Shown here: positions 35,451 to 49,243 of the stretch, in pieces | How the letters are laid out: every line of letters starts with the position of its first letter | Position numbering within the stretch: the stretch's first letter is position 1 | DNA from: Lunularia cruciata | Lineage: Eukaryota > Streptophyta > Marchantiopsida > Lunulariales > Lunulariaceae | Direction of reading: 5' to 3' | Length of the DNA: 64,000 bases | NCBI GenBank assembly: GCA_948567375.1 | Contig: OX419755.1 | Location: 35,717,001-35,781,000, forward strand | Translations under genes and position numbers: made by a program | The notes under the pieces: model-generated | Told to the model about the DNA's origin: nothing | Databases searched by the model: none | The model's input: the letters and a program-made list of their open reading frames with translations, nothing else

Positions 35451-38400
35451 GAATAGTGCGTGAAGACCACAGATAGACTTAGAAAGGAACGAAGTCATAA
35501 AGTGACGATCAAAATCACCGAGAATCACGAGAGAGTAATTTACGAAGGAACATGACAATTTACGGAAGTGGACCGAGAGCCATGAAATTTATTGGTCGCC
35601 TTGCTGTACATCCCGTAACATTCTACGGGACCACCCATGAAACGTTTTACTGAATTCCGTAAGTGCGTGTGGAAACCCCTTATGTTCCTACAATAATTCC
35701 CACACAGCTTGGATGTTGATTTTGTCATAGAACTCCAGTCATGTGCTCGCGCTTGTGCTTGTTGAAGGTTGATAGGTATCTCTGTTCCTGAATCGCCCTC
35801 AAAGATGACCTGCAAATCTGTTCACACATAATTGAACAGACAGAGCCATGGAAGCTGCCGTGCCCATAGAGGCGGCCTTACTTTGCATCTGAGGACGCGC
35901 AGAAGATCCACACCTTCCAGGTGGGCGTAATCTCTGCATCTTTTGTAGGCACTTGAGATGTTCAAAATGCTGACATTGTGTCCAAATTCCGGACCACTTT
36001 CGTCGAGTCTTCAATCATAGCCTTGAATAAAAGTAGAGGCAGAACAACACACAGAATGATTCGAGTAGATCAACTCACAATGCGATTGAAGTGGGAAAGG
36101 CGGGATAAAGGCCTACAGACGTTATATTCACCTTAAGGTACATACAGTCCATGACTAAAACACTGATGTCATAATTCTTCAATGTCACTGCAGTCAGTCT
36201 GTGTTCTTGTCATACAGTACTTTAAAGACCTCTCTTCTATCTCGAAGTGAATGAAACTGTAGAACAACCCCACCAGTCTTTACACTCGTTGCATCACAGC
36301 TTATATTATCTAGTTCGGATTCCCGTGAAATAAGTCACTCACGGCATGCTTGGATCAGACAACATTAATATTTGCGGCAATCTACAGTAAAGATGAGACA
36401 ATAGGATTTTGCAAGTCTGACAGCCCAACAAGAGACAAGTTCTTCCTTAAGATGTCGTAAAGTTTGGCGTCTCCATATCTCCATACTTCATGCTTTGACA
36501 ACGGTAAAAACGAACTATTTCAGTGAATTCCTAAGCAGACAACATAAGATGCGATGCATCTACTTTGAAAGCAAGACAATGCAGCTTCTTTGAGTTCATG
36601 AGCTCGTCCCAATCGACGGTGAAAAACACGAGGATGCAGGACTTTTGTGCTTATGTTCGAAACTAAAGACCGACTCGAGACACGAGCCTAGGCTACTGAG
36701 AGACGGTCTAGGCACGAGGAAACTTGCTTTCTGTCAGTCACTAGTGCACTTGTTTCCTCTGTCAGCCAAGAAGTCAATTCTACGGCTTTCCAGTGGGATG
36801 ACTACCGTACATCCCACTGAATACCGCAAGTCGGAACACATCCCACAGAGATGATGGCAACTACACTATGTTGCCCATCGCCAACTAAAATCAACTTTTG
36901 GGACACATAGCTCTGCCATCCACTCTATTCATGCTGCAGCTTTTTGCGTATTATTTCCATGATAGGATCAACTCTACCCTACGGTAGAGCAGGTTCAGGT
37001 CCAAGAGTAATAATACTATTTCCATCACCAACGCAACTCTTATATCAATGTCCAACAGCTGCACAACAATATCTTCATAGCATCTGTTGTGGCATATTTA
37101 GACCTGCTCTCCTATCTCCGGTCAAATTTACTGCTCTTGAAGCCAGGAATACTGCTGTTTATCTGTTTCATGTGAATGTGAACTTTTAATTATTTTAGAA
37201 TGTTTCCATTCTACCTCTTTTGTCTCTCCCTTGCACGGGCTTGATGGGCGGGGGTCTTCCCATCCTTCTTGTGTTCTATGAGGTCGGCTTTCTTCTCATT
37301 ATTTTAGAATCAACTGCCCTATGAGTATGAGTAGATATCTTCATAGCTCATATGCTGTTCGTCCATTTGGACAACGTTAGTTATATATAATGCTACGAAA
37401 CTTCCCAGCCGTATATCATTATACGCTTTCAAATCATATAGTGTTCCCGTTATTGTCAACTACTATCAACATCGTGGAGATGCAACCCGTTTCTCAACTT
37501 CTTCTGCAATTTTGATCTCATGTGTTATTATTCCCTTGCAATATTTTGAAGACGTGTAAATTTTGCATGAGAGAAGGGAAAACTTTTTCCCATCTAGACT
37601 TAACCAGTAAAATGAAGATAAGATTTATCAACACATGACTACGTAACTGGTGATAGAAAACTGATACGCGAAGGTCTATTGTAGGAACATTACTAACTTT
37701 GATAATGCTGTCATTAGCAAAATTGAAAATTGAACCTGAGTGAGCTGGAGATGAATTGAAGGTGTCCTCACTGGGAGAAGGATGACTGATTCCTGGATAA
37801 TAAGCCGATAACTATTCTTCGTTGACCACTATTTAACACTGGTTAACCGGGAAGTTTGCCTAACCCAACAGAAAAGTTAAAGAGGGAGACACTTTTTGGC
37901 TCGTGACTGAACATCACCTAAACCATGTGGCAAGAAAGGAACCTCGAGTGAAGTTTGACGTTTGACGTTTGAAGCGACGATTGACGTTTGACGCCATCCA
38001 GGTTAGAGTGATATTCGCCAGGGTTACCTGTGCTAGCAGCATTTAACTGCAGTTGAAGGCACCTTGGTTGGGACCACCATGGTCTCTGCAGATCCCATCA
38101 GTCACTAGGAATGCATGTCAGCCTCCTCTTTCCGACACATGGCTGCCACAGGGGGGGGCACTTTTAACGCGCGTTAAGTCGGCAGTAAACTTTACTGCTA
38201 CTGGGTTCGGGACCACTCTTCTTCTTTTCGCGCATTATTGGCTCCGAGATTGACAAATCAAATTAAGATTCGTGCGTCTGGGGTTGGGGGATGTCATTTC
38301 CGTTTATCATTCACATGAAGTGGGCTCCAAGTATGGGCTTTTGTCTCATTGAACTAGTGTGATGTTGCTCTTGAGAAAAGTCTTGTGGCTGTATGGGAAA

Positions 38401-38650
38401 CCCATATTTTGAACGCTATAATTTCATCCATAAAAGTTGCGTCCATTTCATGTCGTACTTTTGAAGGATAGATATCTGGAATTGTGAGCTTTCTGATCTT
38501 TACTTCGTTGTCGCTGTTATAACTCGGCTTTTGGCACTCACGGAAAGCAGCAACATCTTGGAATTTCGCCCACACACTACTCAACAAAGTGCATGAAAAA
38601 TTTTCTCATCATTTGCTCATCACGCGACATGGAGAATATCGGCTGCAAGT
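35450..38650. other. Island of balanced composition, possible broken gene
   Basis: Composition rises to near 45% G+C between two AT-rich deserts. On the minus strand at 36014-35799 an open run includes CQHFEHLKCLQKMQRLRPPG, and at 35815-35540 another begins QVIFEGDSGTEIPINLQQAQ. They could be neighbouring parts of one old exon, but I recognise neither. No complete gene structure is visible. Confidence 0.25.
37956..37993. promoter_or_regulatory. Cluster of four TGACG motifs
   Basis: TGACG at 37956, 37963, 37982 and 37989, each within TTTGACG or TTGACG. It combines the TGA-bZIP (as-1) core and the WRKY core TTGAC. No downstream gene is recognised, so function is open. Confidence 0.35.
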
Positions 38651-40611
38651 GTTGCTCTATCCTACTATTTTTCAACACTATTTTTCAAAGGAACAGAACA
38701 TTAGGCATGTGTTTGCTTCACTTATTGGCTGGATGAACTGATAAAGGAAATTACATTCAGTAAAATTCCAAAAGCTTTTACGGTGAGGGATGAAACCAGA
38801 CAATCTGAAGTACAGTTCGAACTTGGGGATAAATTATTCTTGAATAATTGCTAAAATGCCATTTGCATCTATGGTCATTTGATGTACTTACTTACAAGTC
38901 ATGGACCAAATTGATTACGAAGACCATCAAGCGTAGTTAATTGAGGGGGGTGCATGTGCATGGACCAAACTGATCATGAAGACCACAAGAGTAGATTGAA
39001 CAGAACAGTCGGACTAAACCAGCTTAGTTTTGGAGTAGGTATGATAATAACGTTTTCCAACTATAAGAAAATGGTCAGAGTTTCTCTTCAGGTGACTATG
39101 AAGGTGACTATGTTATAATCTTATGCTGGGTTGATGAGCTTCCTATATTTGATTAAAAAAAAATTATATTAGCCGAAAGCATATATTTCTTATTTATTTT
39201 GCAATGTGTTATTCTAAACTTACATTCATATCTTTCGAACCCATCATATTAAATTTGAATGAGTGTAACCTCAATAGCCTCCGAGCTTCCATTGTTGGCT
39301 AAATAACATAGTGTGGTGGGTCTGTCGGAGGTGGCCCCCTTGTGTGTGTAGCTCACCATTTTCAATGACAGAAGCGGCTATTCAAGTGGGCATTTATGAA
39401 AGTTAGTAGTAATTTGTAAATCGTGTTGAGGATGATCTGGAAAATATCCAAGACCTCATAACAAAGTGATCCATGAAATTCATTGTATATGAACTACTAG
39501 TGTAGATTATTATATTTTAACTGATTATTATGGATTTTAGAAGTTTAATTTTTTATTTTACTCCATTTTTTTAATTATATTTTCAATGAGTCGTGAACTC
39601 TATTTGCATACTCTTTAGCTAATATCTTGCCCTTGCGATTATAGCTAGTGTCACTCCAGTCATCGCCTCGTAAGCCCAGTGTTTCTCCTTGGGCCGATGT
39701 ACTCTTATTTGATTGAGTCTCTAGACATGAGTTTTGAATTAGGATTCTTATCTTATTTATTTAGTATTCAAAAATATTTCTAATATATATTACTTTCTGG
39801 AAGTACTTTTTTTTATCACTGTTTCCAATTTGGTTTCTAAACCATTTCAAATACTTTGCCATTAGAATAAATGGAGGGTAGATTCATAATTTGTATATAC
39901 ATTCAAACTCACTCATTCACCTAAATTTTGCAAAGACTGTATATCCTAAAATATTGAATCTTTCTAGTTGAGTAAGTATTAAATTGGTAAATCCTTGAAG
40001 TCACCAAACAATATATAACTTGTATATTATCTTGCTTCATATCATAATCCAAAAATATGATGTGTCTAAAATTCAAAATCTCCAAACCTACCCATGATTA
40101 TACTAGTAGCAAATGTTTCTAAAAGTATTTTGATTTTCATAGGTAGGAAAAAAATCATTAATATGCATTAGAAAATTTAATGAGATTAAATATTTTAGTT
40201 ATTAATTGATAAAGACTCATACATCATACTCTAAAATTTTTATTTGGAAATGTTTATTTGGATAATTTGAAATAATTTTATCCATAATATGCAACACTAG
40301 TAAATAATAAAGAGATTATTGATCATGGAATATAATAAGGACTTTAAATATTTAGAATAAATTTTAAATATTTAAGATATCCTGTTTTTCAATGTAATAA
40401 TAGAATATGGAGATATAAGTTTGAAAAATTAATATATTTCAATATAATTTGGATATGTGTATCATTTTATAATATTGGAGATATTGTACAATTTCTTAAT
40501 GATACTTCATAGTATAACTAGTAATTTAATTTTCTCTCCTCTATTATACTACAACAAATATCTTTTATGTTTACACTTTATGGATCATCTATATAAAAAA
40601 ATAGAATAATA

Positions 40612-40636
40612 AATATAATATAATATAATATAATAT
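40612..40636. repeat. TATAA pentanucleotide repeat
   Basis: About five tandem ATAAT/TATAA units in AT-rich DNA. Confidence 0.8.
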
Positions 40637-43414
40637 GTTTATTTATAATTTTATTATTAATAACCAAAATATATAAATATGTATCCATCTCAAGTATCCC
40701 TTCCTCAAATTCTTTATTTTTACTAGTTTAGGCTGTCATGAACTTTTCTTCTTAAACATATTGCTCCATCAATAGTACAGGTTATGAAAACCATACTAAT
40801 ACAACAAGCTTTATTTCATATTTCTCATTTATTTATTTTAGTAAATAAATGAAGATAAATAATCAATGTAACGGATAAAAATTTCATCGATTATATTTAG
40901 GTGATTTTAGAACCTCAATATGAGCCAATCATTCTTCAAGAAATAAAATTATATAAATGATCACAATAACCTACAGCAAAATCAACATTTAGGAACCTTT
41001 GCTGATTTCTATATCTTTAAAAACATTTTTCTATTCAAAATTTTAGAAAGGTCATTGACTTGAATATTGGTTTAAAAAATGGCATGCACTTTTGAATGAC
41101 CATTGCAAAATGAATTTAGAATTCTTCAATCCCCATTCTTGAGATTTCTTTGAAGGAAAAATCAAAATATATGGTCAACATACACCATTTTTTAAATATG
41201 AAACATTTTGCAATATACCCAACATGTGGAAAATATGCTTGGGGAAGTTCAAGAATGATGTATTTGAGTACAATGTTCAGAGAGTCCATCCACATTCTTT
41301 GCAATAGTTACTTCAATAAAGCTTCTCGAGGTTTGCACCTCATATGTCATACACAAGTCCTCTTAGGTAAGAAACTACGCTTCAACTATATATCTATAAA
41401 AATATATTATTCTTAAGAAACATATTAACTTTAATATCATCAGTGCTTGCGTTACATCACAAGCATATAATCCTACCCTTATATCAAAAGACCATTCACC
41501 TCATAACCTCTACTAAACTTCTTTTATTATGTCTAATTTAGTCTTGAATGTGTCCTTAATATGTTGTTCTACTTCTAGAGAAACTTTTTTTTCATTGTTT
41601 TGTTTAGCTTTATCATTTTTAACTTCTTGTTTATATATAAATATGTATTCTTGAATTTTCATCACTAAAGTTTTCCTTACAACACTCACCTTAGTCAAAG
41701 TAAAATCAAAAGCTAATATTTTGATGTCAAAATATTTATCCCTCATAACATGAAAAGTTGGGGCAGATCTGTTTATCATTAACTTATTTCTTCTCAAGGT
41801 AATACTTCCTGCTAAATACATCTACTTGTTCTATAGTATGTCATTGAATCTTAGCCTTCTTCTATTCTCCCTTCTTATTTTGAGATAAAAAATTTAGAAC
41901 TTGGTATAGACAAAATGGGTTGAAGTAGGATCATTTATTGTAAGTAGTGCTACCACTGGTCTTTTTTTGATTTCTTCAAGTCCCCAATCTGATATTGCAT
42001 ATTAAAATCTTCTTTTCTTTGGTAAGTTTGTTGTACTCCTAGATATAAAGGTCAATGCTGCAAAAATAAAATCTGTAAGTCATCCATTACTATTATACTT
42101 CTTCATGTTGAGGTTGAGATCAAGATGTTGATTTTGAGAACTATATACTTCAAGGTCTCTCAAAAGAAAAAGTTGTGTCTTTGTTGTAGTGGAAAGTAAA
42201 CCATTCATTGCTGTGAAATCTCACTTTGGAGAAGAAAAGAATTAATTATTTAGAAAAGCATAACATTTTAATCTTTCTTTTTATATCTTCAAATGCTTTT
42301 CTTGGATCAACCAAATTTCCAATTCCTTTTTTTGCCCAAGATTTTTCACATGCAACTTGTCTCTAATACAGATCTACCATGGATTTTAGTGGTCATTTGA
42401 AGGATTTCAAGATCAACCATTAACATGGCAATGAAATGTCATATTCCATATGTTGATTCTAAATAATACATATATATGGAAAATTAAAATTTTGATGCTA
42501 CAAATAGCTAGTTTGAACCAACATTATTGACTAAAGGTAATATCATTTAAAGGTTGGAATGGTTAAGATGGTTCATTTATGTGACTCATACAATCTTTTT
42601 ACTCTTTTAACCACTCTAAGTAAGATGTAGGAGTGTAAGACTCTTGGATAATGGCTAATAGAGTAGACACTTTGAAGGCTTTGGTTGGATTCAAGTGCAA
42701 AAAGATGCAAATAAATATATTTGATCAATGCAATTAGTAGTGTGATCAATTATTGAGAATCCAAATTTAATCTTCTTAAATACTCCCCTTTCCAAGAGTT
42801 TTTAGAGATATGAAAAAGGTTTAGGTTTGACTTTTTTTCTTGTTAAAAATATTTTAGAATGTGCAGGTATTGAACTCGAGGAGGAAGAAGTCCAGTCCCC
42901 TCATGAAAATCCGGTTTACTACAGTAATGTGCATATGCAAATCAAATTTTAGATCATTGTAGGCTTAGATTCATGTTGAAGATTAAGGCTCCAACAAGAT
43001 ATATACCAACTAATGAGGTATTCTTTATTGGTTTTGGTTTTCTTGATAATTTGTTGGAGCATTTTTTTCTGATCTTTGCTACTTATGATAATGCTAAGAT
43101 ATTTCTCAAGTTTTGGATAAATAATTCTTCCTTTGGTAAGCCAATCTCTTGTATTCACTTGCTTATTGAGCATTATAGAGTTAAAGAGTAGCAACATGCT
43201 TAGCTAAAGACACATGAGATAGTTTCTAGGGTTATAAATTTTTAGGAGTGACTCATGGGTAAGGCGTTATGCTCAACAACTTTTGGATTCATCCATCTAA
43301 TAAAGTTCTAATTGAGCAATATTCGTGGTAAAGAAATGACCATCTCTTCCAGGTAAACTCACATAAATATCATGAGTTTCTTTAAATTTGACATCATTAA
43401 AGGAGTTATGTAGA

Positions 43415-43416
<2 letters not shown>

Positions 43417-43466
<50 letters not shown>
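43417..43466. repeat. (AT)25 microsatellite
   Basis: Fifty uninterrupted bases of alternating A and T; self-complementary and likely length-variable. Confidence 0.97.
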
Positions 43467-43470
<4 letters not shown>

Positions 43471-43645
43471 ATATTTATTTATAACATACAGATTGATTTG
43501 CCTCTAAGACCTTTGGTACCATTCTCAACCATCACAAATAAACTTCTTGTTTTTTTAATACTTACTAGCAAGGATGATTTTCTCCAATGTTTGAACCAAG
43601 CATAATGGTTTTAAAGCTTCTCCTTCTCTTGATGCTAGGATCATA

Positions 43646-43664
43646 TAATAATAATAATAATAAT
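43646..43664. repeat. (TAA)6 microsatellite
   Basis: Six tandem TAA units. Confidence 0.9.
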
Positions 43665-46600
43665 TCTTTTTGGGTAATACTACTTGGAAGTTGGTAAATC
43701 TTTGCATCTTATTACATCTCACAGTAATCCAGAAGAATGGAATCCAACCATCCTTGAAGAAAGAAGATCTCTCTACAAATATTTGGTTGTTTTACTGATA
43801 TTACAAGTGGATGGATGTTGAGCAAGATCTGTTGCATCCTTTTAATCTTATCATTTCCACATAAAATACTATTTTTAAAGAAGCTTGGCAAACTATCCTA
43901 TCATTCCCTAATTCCTAATGTTTTCATGACTTTTCAACACCAAAATAAAGGGAAAAAGATCATATTTTGCATTAAGTTGCACACAAAAGAATTTAGCTTC
44001 TCTCTCATTACAAATACCTAGGCTATACAAAGTACTCAAACATGCTTTGGAAAAAAAAATCTACTTGCTATATTTATGAAATTATCTTATTATATATTTT
44101 TGACAAAAGTGTTTATCCATAAATTTGAAGAAGATGTTTTATGTTGCTCAAAAGGATGGCTTGGAATGTCTCATTCATGGAAAGTATCCTTAAAAGATTA
44201 TGGGAGTGAAGTTGACTCTCCTTGATGATTGGAAAGGGTAGGAAAATCTAGAAATTATGTGTTGAAAGAAGAGCACTTGTAGGATATCCTAGAAATATCC
44301 TCAAATACAAAAGCATAAGAACTCATGGTTGAACTATATTACTTCCAAGTGTTGTAGCAAGTGTTCCAGATGCTTCTTTAGTCCAAACAAATGAATTAGA
44401 ATTAGAAAAAGATACAAAAAGTAAGATGACTTTGTTGTTTAATGTGTCAAGACATATTGATGGAAATGAAGAGAAGAAAAAATTGTTGATTGGAGGAGAT
44501 AGAGATGCATCAAAGATTTGAGGAGTATGAGAAGAAGAGAATTGGAATTTATTAGGTCTAAGGGTGGCAACACTCAACATGGTAAAATCATCTTTTATTG
44601 GACTAGAAGTTATGTTTAAGAAAGTTGTTGAAGGAGTAGGAGAAAAACAAAATCTATGAAGATGATTGGACTACCTAACATATTGTAAAGATTTGGAATC
44701 ATCATTACTATTGCTCTTAATTGTAAATGGCCTTGCATTTTATTGCATAGATTGAGTTATAGATCTAAACTACATATTAAATATATCTCTTGTAGTCATC
44801 CTACATTTGTTGAGCTATCAGCATAGTACTTCTTCCTTGCGGATGCTCAACAACTTGCTTGATCATTGGCTAAGCTAGTTTAAGTTGACCTACACATACT
44901 AAGCATTTTCTTGTCCTATTTTTCTTGGAATTAAAAAAACTTTAGTGCCCAAATGTAATAAAAGAATTATACTAAAATCAACCCTAGTAGAAAGAGTGTG
45001 AGAAAAAGCCTAGGGTAGAAATATTCACTTTTCTATAATAAAGATTCAAATTTCTTCTCATAAGGTCTACTCAAAATGATTGAGATTATTAAAGATTTTC
45101 ATTATCACTTGCTATAATCATCCTCATGTTCCTATGATGACTTATAGAGCTAGCATGGCTATGCCATCACAATCCTTATTACTATGAATATTAGATCTAA
45201 AACCTTCTCCCTTATCTTTGCTATTTAGAACCACTCATGGTAATCTAAGTTTGAATTCTTTAGATATCAATTTTTTTAGCAATTAAAATTATAAAAGGTA
45301 AAAAAACCAAAACTAACCTCAATTAGAAAATTCACTAGATTAAATGAGTAAGAAAAGATTTAAATGAAAAATGAAAGAAGGACCTTTTTATAGTACAGAA
45401 AAGATTGAATTCAAAAATGAAAGGACCTTTTTATAGTTTACCAAGAAATAAATTACATAATCTACCAGCTGTCTACAATTTATTTTAAATTTGGTGAAAA
45501 TGAAAGTACGCCATAATTTTTGGTATATTAAGACTAATTTATCAACATTAGCAAGTCAAAGCTATCTATGTGGACCTACCTATTAAAGGGGTAAAAAAAA
45601 TAGGTCTAAGTGTTAGGACTATTAAGTGGCTTCATTATTCTTTTCACTCTTTTCCAAATTCTATCTTCTCCATTTTGTTTAGATATTTCATAACTTTTAC
45701 CCAACAAGCATCTTTTAGCCAATATTGATAAATTATGCCTAGTTTTTAATATTTGTTTCTTGTCCAAAAACCATCCATTTGTAAATCTAGACCAACAGAT
45801 AATAAAGTGGCAAATGAAAGCCATCTAAGTGGCTTTACCTATTTAAGGAGATAAAAAAATCATTTCTAGTGCTCATTATTCTTTTCAAAGTCTATTCTCT
45901 TTTGTTGTCAAATCTTCCACACAAAAAGCACATTTTGATAGATTATGCCTATTTTAAATTCTTGCTAGGCCAAACACTATCCATTTGCCAAAATGGTTAG
46001 ACCATTATTACTTTACCGGTTTATCAATATCCATCAAGCATTGAAGATCAAGCTTGATATACAAACTTGGTGGATGATACTATCATTTAGATTTGGCAAT
46101 CAAGCTTAGTTTTTAGATCCAACAAGATTGAAAGACACAAGATTCTATGGTCTTAGATAGCAAAGGTGTAGTCTCTTACTTCCATTTTGCACTAGAGAAG
46201 CCACATAGATATATATTTTAAACTATTTCTATTTTATTTTAAACATTATTTCTCATGGATATCTTATTTTTTTTTTATACTCAATAAATACTATCAAATA
46301 GATGGAAGTGAAACATAAAGTATTTACCTCTTTAAAGTAGTCCAACTATTTTGATTATTTTGATTATTACTTAGAATATATTAACAGTCTTGTGAGTTTT
46401 CTCTTTCCTTAAACTCCTTAGCTCTATCTTACTTGGTTGACATATGGGTTGAGAAATCTCAAGAGTGCTCTATCAAAAGGTTTGTGTTAGCTTTGGTGTA
46501 TTGACTTATGTGACAAGAAGGTGTGCACTAGGTACCAAGCTTCTTTGCTCATAGGTCAATGCACTAAAGCAAACAAAAACCTAGTGGATTGATCTTTGTC

Positions 46601-46712
46601 TTTGCTTACTTTGCCCACCTTTGGTCTAAGATGCTCAACACCAAGTACAATTTTGCTCAATAAAAAGAGTACATCCACATTGAGTTCAAGGAGTTGGTTA
46701 TGTTGTTGATTA

Positions 46713-47161
46713 TGTCACACCATTTGTAGTATCGTATCTAGATTGCTTGGACATTGGAGTTGCAATGAAAGTAGTTAGAATTATTTCAGCAGTTTCTCAG
46801 AGACTACTTTCCGACGATCAGATTTTGTGTTTGGGGTACTGACTTCAAGGTGGGGCCCACCATCACTTTGCACCATTTGCACCGTCGTGTGTGCTGTCAA
46901 TGGGACCGTTAGGGTTCAGATCTACCTCAAGTCCAGGGGGTATACTTTCAAAGTGCAGCTCTAGAGAGCTCACTTCTCTGATGTTGAGCCTTTGAGTTCC
47001 TAGCTATGGTGGACAGAGGCCGGCGAGTGTCACCTGGATTCTCTATGCTGGAATGGATGTGGCTTGACTGTAATTAGTGCCCATTTGTTGGTAGTTTATA
47101 GAGTGACAGATCAAGTACTGATCTGAGTTGAGTTGAGTTGAGAGTGGCAAACAATCTAATT
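46713..47161 (+). repeat. Element B 5' LTR (lacks the terminal ~106-bp segment)
   Basis: Begins TGTCACACCATTTGTAG and matches 57549-57998 throughout, including GAGAGCTCACTTCT and the GAGTT repeats before GGCAAACAATCT. It then passes straight to a primer-site-like sequence. The terminal segment present in the 3' LTR and in the antisense solo copy is missing here. Confidence 0.88.
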
Positions 47162-47172
47162 ACATCAGAGAA
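47160..47172 (+). other. Degenerate primer binding site of element B
   Basis: ATCAGAG just after the LTR body fits the core of the tRNA-Met primer site TGGTATCAGAGC but is incomplete, so the assignment is tentative. Confidence 0.4.
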
Positions 47173-48610
47173 GTGAAGTCAGGGGGAAATTGGGTGCAAG
47201 AACTTTGAGTGTTGGTGGTATCTCCAAGCTCGATGGATCGGTGGTAGCTCGATTCAAGTTCAACTTTTCCCCAAATTGTAGAGGCTTGTTCAATTGATGC
47301 AGATTTGGCAGTAAGGCAGACGATGTGCGGAAGCGCTGGCCAATTTTTGAGCAAAGAAGGAGCAAATTTCAAGCAATGGTTGTGATTTTGAGCTCAGGAG
47401 GTGAAGGCAAGACCAATTTGTTGCGAGTTGGGTTCAGAAAGTCAAATTGAAGGTGGAGTTGGGAAGCTATTCTCATGAATTTGTGATTTGGAGAAACCCG
47501 TGTTGTCAATTTGGCTCGAGTGGAAAGTTAGCGGGGGATTTGGCAAACAACCAACTTTAGGGTTTACATCAAATTTTGGCCAAATTTAGAGGAGTTTCAC
47601 TGTTTGGCCAGATTTGGAGGACTTTGCTAGTTTAGAGGACTTTTGCAAGTTTGGAGAAGTTTCGCCAATTTTGGAGGAGGTTCAAAGTGGCAAGAAGAAA
47701 GGCTTCATTTGGTTGAATTTTGGCGTTTAGAGGCTTTGAGGCATAGGGCTATGGGCTACGAAGGCCTAGAAGCGCCAGCAAGCCAGCTTGCTAGCATGAG
47801 GCTAGCTAGTTTAGAGTAGATGTTGGTCATTGGTTGGCAAAATCTGCCTTTCCTGCTGGATTGTGCACAATAGGGTTTGACCCCTAGATCTCTTGCTCCT
47901 AGATTGGAGCCCTAGCCAACTCGTACACCCTCACTTGTTGTCCTAGTGACTGTGCCATTGTTATCTATACACATGTAGCTTTGGCTAGGAGAGGCAGTTT
48001 GATCCCATTATTGGTGATCCTTGTAGCTTAGGACTAAGATACAAACTTCTCTTATGTCAAATACCAAATGGTGGCAGAGTTAGTCTCGTGTTGTTTTATG
48101 AGATGGAGTGTTTTTGTTTAGATTTCTTGTGATTAGACCCTCTCCATTCTATGCTTCCTATTTGTGCACTATGTTTGTGTGAGGTGCCCTAACTTTTGAG
48201 CATTGTTGCTCTGGTGTACTCTCGATAGTGAGGTTGGAGTGATGACCAGTCAGACTACCTTTGTTTCTCTCCGGTGAGGCAAGAAGTGATGACCTGCAGA
48301 CCGTGAGAGTGCGTGTTATGATGGCAGGTTACAGGTTACCCTTTCTCCTAGTGTAGTTATCTCGGTTAGAGTTACATTAGTGGGTGGTGCTTAGTTGTTA
48401 TTGGCACTTGGTGGTGTTGGCACATGGTGGTGTTGGCACTTGGTGGGGTACTTGCGGTTGCAGTTGGTGGTTCTGGTTGCGGTTGCGGTTACTTTGTCAC
48501 GACGGAGTTCTTTGGGGATTCCAAAGGAGATAGCATTGCAGTACACAATGGGTTTACTCGGAGTGACACTCGGTATCAGCCTGTATCTCAAGTCCTAGTG
48601 AGGGAGGAGA
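47173..48610 (+). other. Element B leader
   Basis: About 1.4 kb between primer site and gag, without a convincing frame. It includes G/T-rich simple repeats: three 16-bp units at 48401-48448 (TTGGCACTTGGTGGTG), then GGTTGCGGTTGCGGTTAC. Long untranslated leaders are usual in plant gypsy elements. Confidence 0.6.
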
Positions 48611-49243
48611 TTGACTCTGAGTTGGAGTTGGACACATGAGCTTATTCAGTTGAGAGTGCACTTGGTGTGTCCGCACCATTGTTGTGGGACATGGAGTGAG
48701 ATTTATGGGGCCTCCAAAGGCCATAGGCGTTACTCTGGTACGGTGGGTACCATTGAGTTGGATGACTTCATCCATGATTTTGATAGTTGGTGTGATCTAC
48801 AGCAGATGCGGAACCCAACTTTGTTCACACCTTTCATGGCATGGAAGGGTTTGTTTCAGCATCTGAAGGGTCCGGACAATTGGACAACTACCATGGACAA
48901 CTACCATGAGTTCAAGAGAGCTCATTTGGAGGATATCGAGTTATGGAGACAGTATTGGTCTTCAAACTATATCTCTATCATTTCAAGTTTGGTGGCCAGG
49001 AGTAGATTGGCTGTACCTATGAGTTCTAGCTCAAGTAGTGTTGGTGGAGCTAGTGGAGGTGCACTAGCTGGAGATAGTGCTACTACGAGTGGAGTTATTG
49101 CTGCAGGAGGTGGTGTGGTACCGGGGTTTAACCCCATGGTGGAGTTCTTCTAGTGTTTGAGGCAGAACTACCAGGGAGTGCGGACTGACAAGCTAAGGAG
49201 CTTGCAAGAGTTCCAGCGGAAGGCTGGAGAAAGCCTACGTGAG
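48611..49243 (+). pseudogene. Element B gag, N-terminal part
   Basis: Open from 48611 to a stop at 49151-49153. It contains an acidic-aromatic start (ELDDFIHDFDSWCDLQQM), a gag-like helical block (AWKGLFQHLKGPDNW, EFKRAHLEDIELWRQYW) and a Ser/Gly-rich linker. After the stop the frame continues (CLRQNYQGVRTDKLRSLQEF) until the solo LTR at 49244 interrupts it. Confidence 0.75.

Larger units (their letters stand above)
38650..46712. other. AT-rich desert, no gene recognised
   Basis: About 8 kb of roughly 70-75% A+T with scattered microsatellites. Short open frames throughout are low-complexity and mutually overlapping. A near-repeat of about 36 bp occurs at 38900 and 38959 (CATGGACCAAA...GAAGACCA). 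No transposon was recognised, although old, unreadable elements are likely. Confidence 0.5.

Noticed and set aside
42862-42885. tRNA T-loop-like string (reverse strand CGAGTTCAATACC)
   Set aside because: No acceptor, D or anticodon arm could be built around it.
43417-43466. (AT)25 as a cruciform or matrix-attachment site
   Set aside because: A plain microsatellite in an AT-rich desert; nothing further supports a function.
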